A stretch of 64,000 nucleotides of DNA. Source: Runella limosa DSM 17973 (GTDB lineage Bacteria > Bacteroidota > Bacteroidia > Cytophagales > Spirosomataceae). The notes under the pieces are model-generated. The model did not search any database. It worked only from the letters and a program-made list of their open reading frames with translations, and had not been told where the DNA came from. The stretch spans positions 822,343 to 886,342 of the forward strand of contig NZ_KI519420.1 in assembly GCF_000482465.1 (NCBI RefSeq), given 5' to 3'. This document shows, piece by piece, positions 8,884 through 17,184 of the stretch (position 1 is the stretch's first letter; each line of letters starts with the position of its first letter). Position numbers and translations under genes: made by a program.

Positions 8884-11823
8884 TTAACGCAAGGCATTCC
8901 ACAAAATCTCAATCGGATGGAGGGCTTTTTTGCCCGTACCGTCTTTGATTTGGTGACGGCAACTGGTGCCTGGTGCGGCGATAAGCACATCGTCGGGCTG
9001 TTGTCGAACCGTAGGAAAAAGCACCAATTCTCCTACTTGCATCGAAAGTTCGTAATGTTCTTGCTCATATCCAAATGACCCCGCCATTCCACAACACCCC
9101 GACGGAATTAGCTGTACCTGATAGTTTTGTGGCAATGACAACATTTTCTTCGTAGGGGTCAGTGATCCAAGGGCTTTTTGGTGGCAGTGACCGTGTAGTT
9201 TTATGAGCTGGCGGTCGTTGGTAAACTGCGCGCTTCCTATTTTCTTCGCGTCGATTTCACGGGCAATAAATTCGTCAAACAGCAACGCATTTTGGGCTAA
9301 TTTTTGGGCGTCTTGACGGAGATTTTCGGGGACTAAATCAAGGTATTCGTCGCGGAAAGTCAATAGAGCGGAAGGTTCGATACCCACCAACGGCGTCTCA
9401 CCCGAAATCAAGTCTTTCAGCAACGCTACGTTTTGAATAGCAATCTTTTTGGCCTCTTTAACCAGCCCTTTCGAAAGGTACGTGCGGCCGCTTTCGAGGT
9501 GATTAGGAATGATAACTTCGTAGCCCAGTTTTTCGAGCAATTGAATCGCTTTTTGCCCAATTTCTACGTCGTTAAAATTAGTAAACTCATCGCAGAAGAG
9601 ATAGACCTTCCCCTCCCCCTTTGTCTTTTGTCCTCTGCCCTTTGCCCAATGCTTCAACGTCGTGCTACTCAGCATCGGCATGGTACGGTCGGGGTGAAAA
9701 CCGACGATGCGGTTGGCGATTTTGCGTAAACTTTCAGTGCCAAAAACGGCATTATACGCCCAAGGAACGAGGCTTGCGAGCTTCATCTGTTGCGTAAAGT
9801 TGGCAATCAAACGCGCGCGAAATGGTACGCCATTTTTGTCATAATAGCTTTGCAAAAACTCCGCCTTCATTTTGGCAATGTCCACGCTCGACGGGCATTC
9901 CGACTTACAGCCTTTGCACGACAAACACAAGTCAAGAATCTCCTTGGTTTCTTCGGCGCTGGTAGCAGTAGGCGTAGCCTCGGTATAAAAGTGACGCAGC
10001 ATATTGGCACGAGCGCGGGTAGTGTCGCGCTCCCGACGGCTGGCCATGTAGCTAGGGCACATCGTCCCGCCCGTGATTTGGGTTTTGCGACAATCGCCCG
10101 AACCGCTGCATTTCTCCGCCAACCGAAGAATACTTTCTTGGTGGCTAAAATCAAAAACGGTTTCGGTTTTGGGCGCAATTTGGTCGGGTTGGTAGCGCAG
10201 AAATTCGTTCATGGGCGGCGTATCCACGATTTTGCCACGGTTAAATACGCCGTTAGGGTCAAAAATAGCTTTGACTTTTCTAAATAGCTCATACACCTGC
10301 TCACCCATCATAAACGGAATAAACTCGCCGCGCAGACGTCCGTCGCCGTGCTCGCCCGAGAGCGAGCCGTTGTATTTTTTGAGTAACACGGCTGTGTCGG
10401 CCAAAATCGCCCGAAAAGTAGCTTTTCCTTCCGATGTTTTCAGGTTGACCATTGGCTCTACGTGCAGCTCACCCGCGCCCGCGTGGGCATAATAAGAAGC
10501 GTGAACTCCGTGTTTTTGAAGCACTTCGCCCAAGTCTTGAATGTAATCGGGAAGGTCTTCTACGGCCACGGCACAGTCTTCAATGAGGTTGACGGGCTGG
10601 GTGTCACCTGGAAGGTTGCGGATAAGTCCCAAACCTGCTTTGCGTACATCCCACGCTTTTTTAGATTCTTCGCCAAACAGAAGCGGGTAAGCATAGCCCA
10701 AATTGGCCGCTTTTAGCTCAATCACTAAGCGACTGGCCATGGCTTCTACTTCGGGGCGGGTCGAAGCGCCAAACTCGACCATCAGCATGGCAGCGGGGTC
10801 GCCTTCGATAAAAAAGCGATTGTGGCGGTATTCGTTGTGGCCTTTGGTAAAATCCATGATGTATTTGTCCACCAATTCCGACGCCAACGGTTGATGTCGC
10901 ATGGCAAGGCCATTGGCCAACAGCGACTCGTGCAACGATGTGCAGTGAATGCACAACAAGCCCAACTCGGCAGGAGGCAGCGGCAATAAATTCAGTTTGG
11001 CTTCGGTCACAAAACACAGCGTTCCTTCCGAACCTGCAATGAGTCGGCACAGGTTAAACGCTTCCGTTCCGCCAAAAGGAACCGTCTCAAGCAGGGCGTC
11101 GAGGGCGTAGCCTGTGTTGCGCCGAGTGACGGTTTTTTTGGGGAAGTTTTTATGAATTTCTTCTTGGTAAGAAGGCGTTGAAAGCAGGGCGAAAATCTCG
11201 TTGTCGATTTTTTGTCTCAAATCGCCTTCGGTATTTTTTGGAGAATTAGTCTTTGAAGCTTCGGGACCAAAATGAACTTCGCTACCGTCGGAAAGCAGGG
11301 CTTTTACTTCCAACAAATGGTCGCGGGTGGTGCCCCAACTGATAGAATGAAGCCCGCAGGAATTGTTGCCAATCATTCCGCCCACCATCGCGCGGCTTGC
11401 GGTAGAGGTTTCGGGGCCAAACATCAAGCCGTACGGTTTCAAAAAGGCGTTGAGGTCGTCACGAATAACGCCAGGCTGAACCCGAACCCAGCGTTCTTGC
11501 GGGTTGACTTCCAGAATTTTATCAAAATATTTAGAAATATCGACGACAATGCCGTTGCCCACCACTTGCCCCGCAAGCGATGTACCTGCGGCCCTTGGAA
11601 TAAGCGTAAGTTGGTGGCGGGTAGCAAACGCAATCAATTGTTGAATGTCCTTACTACTGCGTGGCAACGCCACCGCCAAGGGCATTTCTTGATAAACCGA
11701 AGCGTCGGTAGAATACAATTTACGAATGGCTTGGTGAGGTGTGGTGGTGTCGAAATACAATTCGCCTTCAAAGTCCGTGGCGAGTTGTTCAAAAGGTAGT
11801 GGGGTAGTGGAAACGTAAAACAT
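8884..11823 (-). CDS. FAD-linked D-2-hydroxyacid dehydrogenase with Fe-S and CCG domains (YdiJ-like)
   Basis: This is a three-part redox enzyme of about 980 residues. First comes a PCMH-type FAD-binding domain with PRAAGTSLAGQVVG and IGNNSCG; then an FAD-oxidase C-terminal domain ending SGEHGDGRLRGEF; then Fe-S regions (CSGSGDCRKT...MCPSY and CLSCKGCKSECP) and a C-terminal CCG domain (HCHQKAL, PSGCCGMAGSFG). This is the order in YdiJ and D-lactate/D-2-hydroxyglutarate dehydrogenases that pass electrons to a membrane acceptor. The exact substrate cannot be read. I place the start at the ATG at 11823 (MFYVSTTPLPFEQL); a longer frame to 11901 would run across the prmA promoter region. It is divergent from prmA. 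Confidence 0.88.
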   Translation of the reverse strand: MFYVSTTPLPFEQLATDFEGELYFDTTTPHQAIRKLYSTDASVYQEMPLAVALPRSSKDIQQLIAFATRHQLTLIPRAAGTSLAGQVVGNGIVVDISKYFDKILEVNPQERWVRVQPGVIRDDLNAFLKPYGLMFGPETSTASRAMVGGMIGNNSCGLHSISWGTTRDHLLEVKALLSDGSEVHFGPEASKTNSPKNTEGDLRQKIDNEIFALLSTPSYQEEIHKNFPKKTVTRRNTGYALDALLETVPFGGTEAFNLCRLIAGSEGTLCFVTEAKLNLLPLPPAELGLLCIHCTSLHESLLANGLAMRHQPLASELVDKYIMDFTKGHNEYRHNRFFIEGDPAAMLMVEFGASTRPEVEAMASRLVIELKAANLGYAYPLLFGEESKKAWDVRKAGLGLIRNLPGDTQPVNLIEDCAVAVEDLPDYIQDLGEVLQKHGVHASYYAHAGAGELHVEPMVNLKTSEGKATFRAILADTAVLLKKYNGSLSGEHGDGRLRGEFIPFMMGEQVYELFRKVKAIFDPNGVFNRGKIVDTPPMNEFLRYQPDQIAPKTETVFDFSHQESILRLAEKCSGSGDCRKTQITGGTMCPSYMASRRERDTTRARANMLRHFYTEATPTATSAEETKEILDLCLSCKGCKSECPSSVDIAKMKAEFLQSYYDKNGVPFRARLIANFTQQMKLASLVPWAYNAVFGTESLRKIANRIVGFHPDRTMPMLSSTTLKHWAKGRGQKTKGEGKVYLFCDEFTNFNDVEIGQKAIQLLEKLGYEVIIPNHLESGRTYLSKGLVKEAKKIAIQNVALLKDLISGETPLVGIEPSALLTFRDEYLDLVPENLRQDAQKLAQNALLFDEFIAREIDAKKIGSAQFTNDRQLIKLHGHCHQKALGSLTPTKKMLSLPQNYQVQLIPSGCCGMAGSFGYEQEHYELSMQVGELVLFPTVRQQPDDVLIAAPGTSCRHQIKDGTGKKALHPIEILWNALR

Positions 11824-11870
11824 CAGACATGAATGGTTTGTGCAAATGTAATTTAAAATCAGATTGGACG

Positions 11871-11878
11871 TACCTTTG
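11871..11878 (+). promoter_or_regulatory. candidate -7 element of the prmA promoter
   Basis: TACCTTTG matches TAnnTTTG exactly and lies 25 bp before the prmA ATG. No convincing TTTG was found at the expected distance upstream, so this is only a partial promoter call. Confidence 0.4.
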
Positions 11879-11903
11879 CAGCGAAACGGTAATTTATTCA
11901 ACT

Positions 11904-12737
11904 ATGCCTGCTACTTATTATGAAGCGCGTTTGACGCTCAATCCTGATTTTAACGAAATCGTCATGGCTGAATTAGGCCAAATTGGCTACGAGTCGTTTG
12001 TCGAAACCGACGAAGGACTTTTGGCCTATATTATAGATGAACAATTTGACGCTGCTCAACTTCAGCAATTGGTTGACGACTACCAGTCAATGACGCCGAT
12101 TGCGGTGGAATACCAACAGCTAGAACCCAAAAATTGGAACGAAGAGTGGGAGAAAAACTACCAGCCGATTGAAGTGGCGGGAAAAATCCGCGTACGTGCG
12201 TCGTACCACGAACCGAACCCTGCGTTTCAGTACGAAATTGTGATTGACCCCAAAATGTCGTTTGGAACGGGTCATCACGAAACCACTACCTTGGTGATGG
12301 AACAACAACTTTCGCTGGATCATCAGGGAAAATCGTTGCTCGACGTGGGAAGTGGCACGGGTATTTTGGCGATTTTGGGAGAAATGTTGGGAGCCACCAA
12401 ACTCACCGCTTTCGACATCGAGGAATGGGCGTACCTCAATGCCGTCGAAAATGCCGAGATGAATGGTTGTAAACACATGACCGTTTTTCAAGGAACCATC
12501 GAAGACTGTCCGCACGATACCTACGATATTGTGTTGGCCAACATCAACCGCAACATCCTCCTTCGTGAAATCCCTATCTATGAAACGTTTTTGAAAGCAG
12601 GTGGTACGATGATGGTAAGCGGTTTTTACGAGTTTGATATAGCGGATATTACGCAAAAAGCAGAAGAAGTTGGGCTAAAGTTAGTAGCTCAAAAAACGCT
12701 GAACCAATGGGCAACCTTACGTTTTGAAAAACCATGA
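11904..12737 (+). CDS. prmA: ribosomal protein L11 methyltransferase
   Basis: PrmA trimethylates ribosomal protein L11 using S-adenosylmethionine. The start is the ATG giving MPATYYEARLTLNPDF (277 residues), chosen because the family begins here and an upstream in-frame ATG would only add an unrelated tail. An N-terminal L11-binding domain (1-90) precedes the methyltransferase domain with the family hallmark SFGTGHHETT (119-128), the SAM loop LLDVGSGTG (145-153), and the LANINRNIL motif (211-219). The following gene starts within its stop codon, so the two are co-transcribed. Confidence 0.95.
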   Translation: MPATYYEARLTLNPDFNEIVMAELGQIGYESFVETDEGLLAYIIDEQFDAAQLQQLVDDYQSMTPIAVEYQQLEPKNWNEEWEKNYQPIEVAGKIRVRASYHEPNPAFQYEIVIDPKMSFGTGHHETTTLVMEQQLSLDHQGKSLLDVGSGTGILAILGEMLGATKLTAFDIEEWAYLNAVENAEMNGCKHMTVFQGTIEDCPHDTYDIVLANINRNILLREIPIYETFLKAGGTMMVSGFYEFDIADITQKAEEVGLKLVAQKTLNQWATLRFEKP

Positions 12738-13555
12738 AAGTAAGCATTTTAGGGTGTGGCTGGCTGGGCTTGCCTTTGGCCAAAAAACTCATCGAACAAG
12801 GGCACGTAGTAAGGGGCTCAACAACCCGTGCCGAAAAACTGAGCGAACTGCGTCAGGCGGGGATTGAGCCGCTTTGGCTGCAATTGTCGCCCGAACCGAA
12901 AGGAATAGGCTGGGACTATTTATTGGATACGGAAGTGTTGGTCGTAAATATCCCGCCAAGATTGGCTCAAACGGGTGCGACGTTTCATCCTGCCCAAATC
13001 GGGTACTTGGCCACTTTGCTAAAAAATAGTTCGGTGCAGCGTGTGATTTACGTAAGTTCAACGTCGGTATATGCCGATGACAATCGGACGGCGGTAGAAG
13101 ACGACGTAACAACGCCCGAGCAGTCGGCGGCACCTGCCTTGGTGGAAGCCGAGCGTATCATTCAGGAGGTAGGAAAAACGTGGCTAGTGCTTCGTTGCGG
13201 TGGCTTGATGGGCTACGAGCGCATTCCTGCGAAATACGTATCGGGCAAAAAAAATCTGACGACGGGGCATTTACCCGTCAATTACCTGCACCGCGACGAC
13301 GCCATCGGAATCATTGAAACGTTTTTATCTTTACCCAACGAAGCCTGGAATCAAACCTATAATGTGGTTTCGCCCCAACATCCTACTCGCCGCGAGGTTT
13401 ATTTGGGGAGCTGCGAACCGTTTGGGTATATTCCTCCAACGTTTGAGGATGATGCTTCAGCGCCTTACAAATTGATTTCGTCGGAGCGCCTGCAAACGCA
13501 CCTTCCCTATTCGTTTTTGTACCCAAACCCTTTAGATTTTTATTACGCACTTTAA
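12734..13555 (+). CDS. NAD(P)-binding epimerase/dehydratase-like protein (YeeZ-like SDR)
   Basis: This 273-residue extended SDR-type protein has the nucleotide-binding motif MKVSILGCGWLGLPLA at its N-terminus and an atypical core: VIYVSSTSVY serves as the Ser/Tyr region, and HRDDAIGII lies near 185. It resembles E. coli YeeZ, whose substrate is unknown; a nucleoside-sugar function is only a family-level guess. Its ATG overlaps the prmA stop by 4 bp (ATGA), implying translational coupling. A strong terminator follows at 13588. Confidence 0.82.
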   Translation: MKVSILGCGWLGLPLAKKLIEQGHVVRGSTTRAEKLSELRQAGIEPLWLQLSPEPKGIGWDYLLDTEVLVVNIPPRLAQTGATFHPAQIGYLATLLKNSSVQRVIYVSSTSVYADDNRTAVEDDVTTPEQSAAPALVEAERIIQEVGKTWLVLRCGGLMGYERIPAKYVSGKKNLTTGHLPVNYLHRDDAIGIIETFLSLPNEAWNQTYNVVSPQHPTRREVYLGSCEPFGYIPPTFEDDASAPYKLISSERLQTHLPYSFLYPNPLDFYYAL

Positions 13556-13587
13556 AAGGTCTCTCATTTTGAGATAAGTAGATACCC

Positions 13588-13617
13588 AAAAAAGCGCCAT
13601 CGAAAGTGGCGCTTTTT
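13588..13617 (+). terminator. rho-independent terminator of prmA-SDR operon
   Basis: A stem formed by AAAAAGCGCCA and TGGCGCTTTTTT around a short loop is followed by a T run. It lies 33 bp after the SDR stop codon. The stem is A/T-flanked on both sides, so it could also work in reverse. Confidence 0.9.
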
Positions 13618-13648
13618 TGTTGTGCTCTTTGGTAAATGGTGGCTATTT

Positions 13649-13930
13649 TGTTTAATGTATTGTTTTTTAATATTAAACAGGTATTAGAGTTTCTTATTTT
13701 GTTTAACTTATTTTGATATAAATTAAACAAAATAAGAAATTGTACTTTTTTGTGCTAAAGGCCGCTTTTGCGCCGATTTTTGACATATTTTTTTGGAAAA
13801 AAGGCGCTATAAAAGACATTAAAACTAGTCGCTTAGAATAAAATTAGTATGATTTTGTTCTATAATTTCCAAAATAGGTTTGGTATTGTAAAATGTTATT
13901 GTTTAACTTTGCTTCATAAAGATTAAACAA
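13649..13930. promoter_or_regulatory. three GTTTAA-N16/17-TTAAAC dyads upstream of the ECF sigma gene
   Basis: Within the 395-bp AT-rich gap before the sigma gene there are three inverted repeats of the same half-site. Site 1 pairs GTTTAA at 13650-13655 with TTAAAC at 13673-13678. Site 2 pairs 13701-13706 with 13723-13728 and lies inside a perfect 17-bp inverted repeat (13690-13706 with 13723-13739). Site 3 pairs 13901-13906 with 13923-13928 and overlaps the -7 promoter element. Half-site offsets are 23, 22 and 22 bp, about two helical turns, as expected for a dimeric DNA-binding protein. The binding protein is unknown. Nothing else coding-like is seen in the gap. Confidence 0.65.
13879..13911 (+). 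promoter_or_regulatory. promoter of the ECF sigma gene
   Basis: TTTG at 13879-13882, a 21-nt spacer and TAACTTTG at 13904-13911 match the Bacteroidota primary-sigma consensus. The ATG follows 39 bp later at 13951. Dyad site 3 overlaps the -7 element, so a protein bound there would block transcription. Confidence 0.7.
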
Positions 13931-13950
13931 AAATCAACAATCCCAAAACC

Positions 13951-14463
13951 ATGACCGCCATAGAATTCACTTACAATATTTCAAAAGTTTCAAAGTCATT
14001 GAAACCATTTGCAATGCGCCTCACCAAAGACAGTGATGATGCCAATGATTTGCTTCAAGATACCTTGTTGAAGGCGTTTACTAACCGTGAAAAATATGCT
14101 GATGGAACGAACCTGAAAGCGTGGCTCTACACGATTATGAAGAATACCTTTATCACCAACTATCAGCGCATGGTGAGAAAGAATACCTTCATCGACGAAT
14201 CTGAAAATTTGCATTACATCAATTCGCTTGAGAATAGCACTGATAACGAAGCCCCTTCGAACTTTGTAATGAATGACATCAATCGGGCCGTAGATTCGTT
14301 AGAAGAATCGTTCCGTACGCCGTTTATGATGCACTACCGAGGGTTCAAATACCATGAAATTGCGGAGCGTTTGCGTATTCCGATTGGGACAGTGAAAAAC
14401 AGGATTCACATTGCCCGAAAAGAATTGAAAGACAAATTGTACGTGTACGAACACGCATTTTAG
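13951..14463 (+). CDS. ECF-family RNA polymerase sigma factor
   Basis: This 170-residue sigma-70 family protein contains only regions 2 and 4. Region 2 spans about 15-80 (DANDLLQDTLLKAF and the DNA-melting segment NLKAWLYTIMKNTFITNYQR); region 4 spans about 110-165 with the helix-turn-helix YHEIAERLRIPIGTVKNRIHIARKEL. No anti-sigma gene is adjacent, so it may be controlled transcriptionally through the dyads upstream. The 250 bp after it (14464-14714) are AT-rich, with no gene that I can support, and end at a bidirectional terminator. Confidence 0.92.
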   Translation: MTAIEFTYNISKVSKSLKPFAMRLTKDSDDANDLLQDTLLKAFTNREKYADGTNLKAWLYTIMKNTFITNYQRMVRKNTFIDESENLHYINSLENSTDNEAPSNFVMNDINRAVDSLEESFRTPFMMHYRGFKYHEIAERLRIPIGTVKNRIHIARKELKDKLYVYEHAF

Positions 14464-14714
14464 GGGAGAATAGACAAATTCGGGCAGTTGGCCGTTTAAA
14501 GGGAACTTTTCAGTTGTCCTTAGAACGATTTGGCGAAGATTTTATGTTATAAAAAGCGCAGTGAGTGAATTAGGCTGCTACAGATAAGTTTTAACAACTC
14601 TCCAATAAATATAAACCAAAAAGACGAAAAAAGGAGAGTAAAAAGATATAGAGGTTTGTTTTTTAAGGAAACATCAAAAATTTTAATTTTTGGTTAAAAA
14701 AGAGGAAGGTTCCG

Positions 14715-14747
14715 AAAAGTTGGCTAGTTTCTGGCCAACTTTTTTTT
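14715..14747 (+). terminator. bidirectional terminator between the sigma gene and murB
   Basis: GTTGGC (14719-14724) pairs with GCCAAC (14734-14739), extended by A/T pairs on both sides and followed by an eight-T run on the plus strand. On the minus strand a four-T run follows. It partly overlaps the murB stop codon. Confidence 0.85.
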
Positions 14748-15765
14748 ATATGAAGTTCACCTCTGTATGTAACCGGATGCCAAATTGCTCTTCGACGGAG
14801 TTTTGAATTTTATAAGCAAGCTGTTGTATATCAGCGCCTTTTCCCCCGCCGTAGTTTACCAGTACCAGCGCTTGTCGGGTATGAACTCCAATGCTGCCAA
14901 AACGCTTTCCTTTCCAACCGTTTTGCTCAATCAACCAACCTGCGGGCACTTTTACGGTCGTGTCGTTGATAACATAGCCTGGAATGGATGGGTATTGGAT
15001 TTTAAGTGCTTCGTACTGCGAAGCAGGAATTTCGGGGTTTTTGAAAAAACTGCCCGCGTTTCCGATTTCGGCGGGGTCGGGGAGTTTACTACGTCTAATT
15101 TTGATGACGGCCTCACTTACTGCTCGAATGCTTAATTCCTTCACGCCCATTTGCGTAAGGGTCGTTTGAATGTCGCCGTACGATACCTGAAAAGTAGGCT
15201 GTTTGGCCAGCTTAAACTGAACACTGCTGATGATATATTGGCCTTTCACTTCGTTTTTAAACACACTATCGCGGTAGCCAAAGCGACAATCAGCATTGGT
15301 AAAAATGTGTTTCTCGCCCGTAGATAACTGTACTGCTTCGAGGCGGTCGAAGGTGTCTTTGATTTCGACACCGTACGCACCAATATTTTGCATAGGTGCG
15401 GCTCCGACGGTACCAGGGATCAAAGACAAATTTTCGATGCCAGCCCAGCCTTTTTCGACGCAGTGCATCACAAAACCGTGCCAACTTTCACCAGCTCCAG
15501 CCCGTACCCACACGTGTTCTTGGTCTTCTTTCACAACTTGAATGCCTTTGAGATTGATTTTGACCGCCAACCCATTGAAGTCTTGCGTGAGGAGAAGGTT
15601 GCTGCCCCCGCCCAAAATAAGCATAGGGGACGTGTGTGCATTCGGAAGCTGAAGGAGTGTCTGAATATCTTCTTCGTTTTCTACTTCTACCAAGTAGCGT
15701 GCGGTGGCATCGATACCGAAGGTATTATACGGCTTGAGTGAAACGTTGCTTTGAATGGTAAGCAT
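14746..15765 (-). CDS. murB: UDP-N-acetylenolpyruvoylglucosamine reductase
   Basis: MurB is the cytoplasmic FAD enzyme that reduces UDP-GlcNAc-enolpyruvate to UDP-MurNAc in peptidoglycan synthesis. Visible features are the N-terminal NTFGIDATARYLVEV, the FAD-binding LGGGSNLLLT (51-60), PGTVGAAPMQNIGAYG (117-132), and the catalytic serine, Ser239, in IGNAGSFFKNP. The length (339) matches the E. coli type I enzyme. It stands alone, 46 bp downstream of the rRNA methyltransferase gene on the same strand, and may be read with it. Confidence 0.96.
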   Translation of the reverse strand: MLTIQSNVSLKPYNTFGIDATARYLVEVENEEDIQTLLQLPNAHTSPMLILGGGSNLLLTQDFNGLAVKINLKGIQVVKEDQEHVWVRAGAGESWHGFVMHCVEKGWAGIENLSLIPGTVGAAPMQNIGAYGVEIKDTFDRLEAVQLSTGEKHIFTNADCRFGYRDSVFKNEVKGQYIISSVQFKLAKQPTFQVSYGDIQTTLTQMGVKELSIRAVSEAVIKIRRSKLPDPAEIGNAGSFFKNPEIPASQYEALKIQYPSIPGYVINDTTVKVPAGWLIEQNGWKGKRFGSIGVHTRQALVLVNYGGGKGADIQQLAYKIQNSVEEQFGIRLHTEVNFI

Positions 15766-15811
15766 TATGGGTGAGTGGTTCCTTGGACAAATAACGTAAA
15801 AAAGGTGGTTT

Positions 15812-17005
15812 TTAACAAGGTTTTACCAACGATGCCATATAAAACCCGTCGAATCCGTTGCGGGCGGGAGAGGTGCGCGTTTCGGTTTCAAGCGTCCATT
15901 GTTGGCCTTGCTCTTTTAGAAAGCGCTGCACCTGATTTTCGCTTTCCGAGGGTAGAATACTACAAGTGGCATAGACTAATTTGCCGCCAGGTTTGACCAT
16001 TTGTGAGTAATGGCTTAAAATATCGTACTGCGTTTGGCGAATTTGTTCCAAAAATTCGGGCATAATTTTCCATTTAGAATCAGGATTTCGCCGAAGTACT
16101 CCCAAACCCGAGCAAGGCACATCTAACAAAACGCGATCGGCAGTTTCGCGGAGACGCTTGATGGTTTTGGCTTCGATGAGGCGCGTTTCTACGTTACTTA
16201 CCCCATTGCGGCGAGCGCGGCGGCGAAGTTCGTCTAGTTTCCAGTTTTCTACGTCCATGGCAATCAATCGCCCTTGGTTTTGCATCAATGCTGCTAGATG
16301 CAGGGTTTTTCCACCCGCGCCTGCACAAGCATCAATGACCCGCATTCCAGGCTGAACGTCGAGCGTGGGAGCAATCACCTGCGAACCCGCGTCTTGAACC
16401 TCAAAAAAGCCATTTTTGAACGCTTCCGTTTGAAATACATTTTTCTTTTCTGTCAACGCCAACGCAGACGGCAACGAAGGAAGTGGGTTCGTCTGAATGC
16501 CATCTTCCGCCAGCTGCTTTTGAAGTGCTTCGCGGTTGGTTTTGAGGGTATTGACGCGTAAAACAACGGGGGCGGTTTGGTTGAGCGCGTGCAGCTCATC
16601 GTCCCATTTCTCTCCTAATTCCGAAGCGCCCACTTCGTCGAGCCAATCGGGGATAGATTCGCGGACTTTTCGGATTTTCTTGGCTTCTTCGTAAGCGTGA
16701 CGAATACGCTGCGGCTGAATGTGGGCAAATTCGGTCCAGGCAGGAAGTTCGTTGCCTTTGAGGGTCTGCCAAATGGCAAAAATATCGCTGTAAGCGGGTC
16801 GTTCTTCTTGGCTTACAAACAATAACAACCGCCACCAGCGGACGATTTCGTAGGTATTTTCGGCAATAAAACCGCGGTCGCGAGCGCCCCATTTACGGTT
16901 TGATTTGAGGACTTGCTCAATCACTTTATCGGCTTGACGGCCTTTTTCAAAAATTTCGCCGAGCGAAAAAACAATCGCTTCGACCAACACACGGTGGTAT
17001 CTCAT
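15812..17005 (-). CDS. RsmB/NOP2-family rRNA cytosine-C5 methyltransferase
   Basis: A SAM-dependent m5C RNA methyltransferase of 397 residues. An NusB-like/N-terminal helical region (1-140) precedes the methyltransferase domain with DACAGAGGKT (225-234) and the two catalytic cysteines: Cys298 in DVPCSGLGVLRRNP and Cys348 in YATCSILPSE. RsmB (Sun) methylates 16S rRNA; whether this one targets C967 cannot be read, so no symbol is given. Together with murB it may form a minus-strand unit. Confidence 0.9.
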   Translation of the reverse strand: MRYHRVLVEAIVFSLGEIFEKGRQADKVIEQVLKSNRKWGARDRGFIAENTYEIVRWWRLLLFVSQEERPAYSDIFAIWQTLKGNELPAWTEFAHIQPQRIRHAYEEAKKIRKVRESIPDWLDEVGASELGEKWDDELHALNQTAPVVLRVNTLKTNREALQKQLAEDGIQTNPLPSLPSALALTEKKNVFQTEAFKNGFFEVQDAGSQVIAPTLDVQPGMRVIDACAGAGGKTLHLAALMQNQGRLIAMDVENWKLDELRRRARRNGVSNVETRLIEAKTIKRLRETADRVLLDVPCSGLGVLRRNPDSKWKIMPEFLEQIRQTQYDILSHYSQMVKPGGKLVYATCSILPSESENQVQRFLKEQGQQWTLETETRTSPARNGFDGFYMASLVKPC

Positions 17006-17126
17006 TCGGGGAAGATGGACAAATATTCCTCAAAAGTACAAGAAATTCTGCGAATGTCGAAGGTGGACGAGGGCGCCCGAGCGATGTAGCGTGTCGAATA
17101 ATTGTGCCGAAGGGGGCTCATAATGG

Positions 17127-17183
17127 CGTGCTGAGGGTTGCTCACAACCCGAATACGTCGATTTGTGAGCAACCCTCAACACG
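17127..17183. repeat. GGTTG-TGAG-CAACC palindrome family, nested pair
   Basis: A perfect 16-bp inverted repeat (17132-17147 with 17163-17178) is extended by CGTG/CACG at its ends after one mismatch. Inside the left arm lies a smaller palindrome with arms GGGTTG and CAACCC and loop CTCA (17135-17150). It sits one base after the GntP gene's stop (minus strand). The rest of the gap 17006-17126 shows nothing else recognisable. Confidence 0.85.
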
Positions 17184-17184
17184 T

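Noticed and set aside
9790-10287. 165-codon plus-strand frame inside the dehydrogenase gene
   Set aside because: It is a shadow of the minus-strand gene with no start context or domain.
11823-11901. N-terminal extension of the FAD/Fe-S dehydrogenase to 11901
   Set aside because: The extra 26 residues have no family counterpart and would overlap the divergent prmA promoter region.
17050-17100. Possible third copy of the 28-bp inverted repeat (GAATGTCGAA...TGTCGAATAA)
   Set aside because: Only the TGTCGAA ends are shared; the arms between do not pair.
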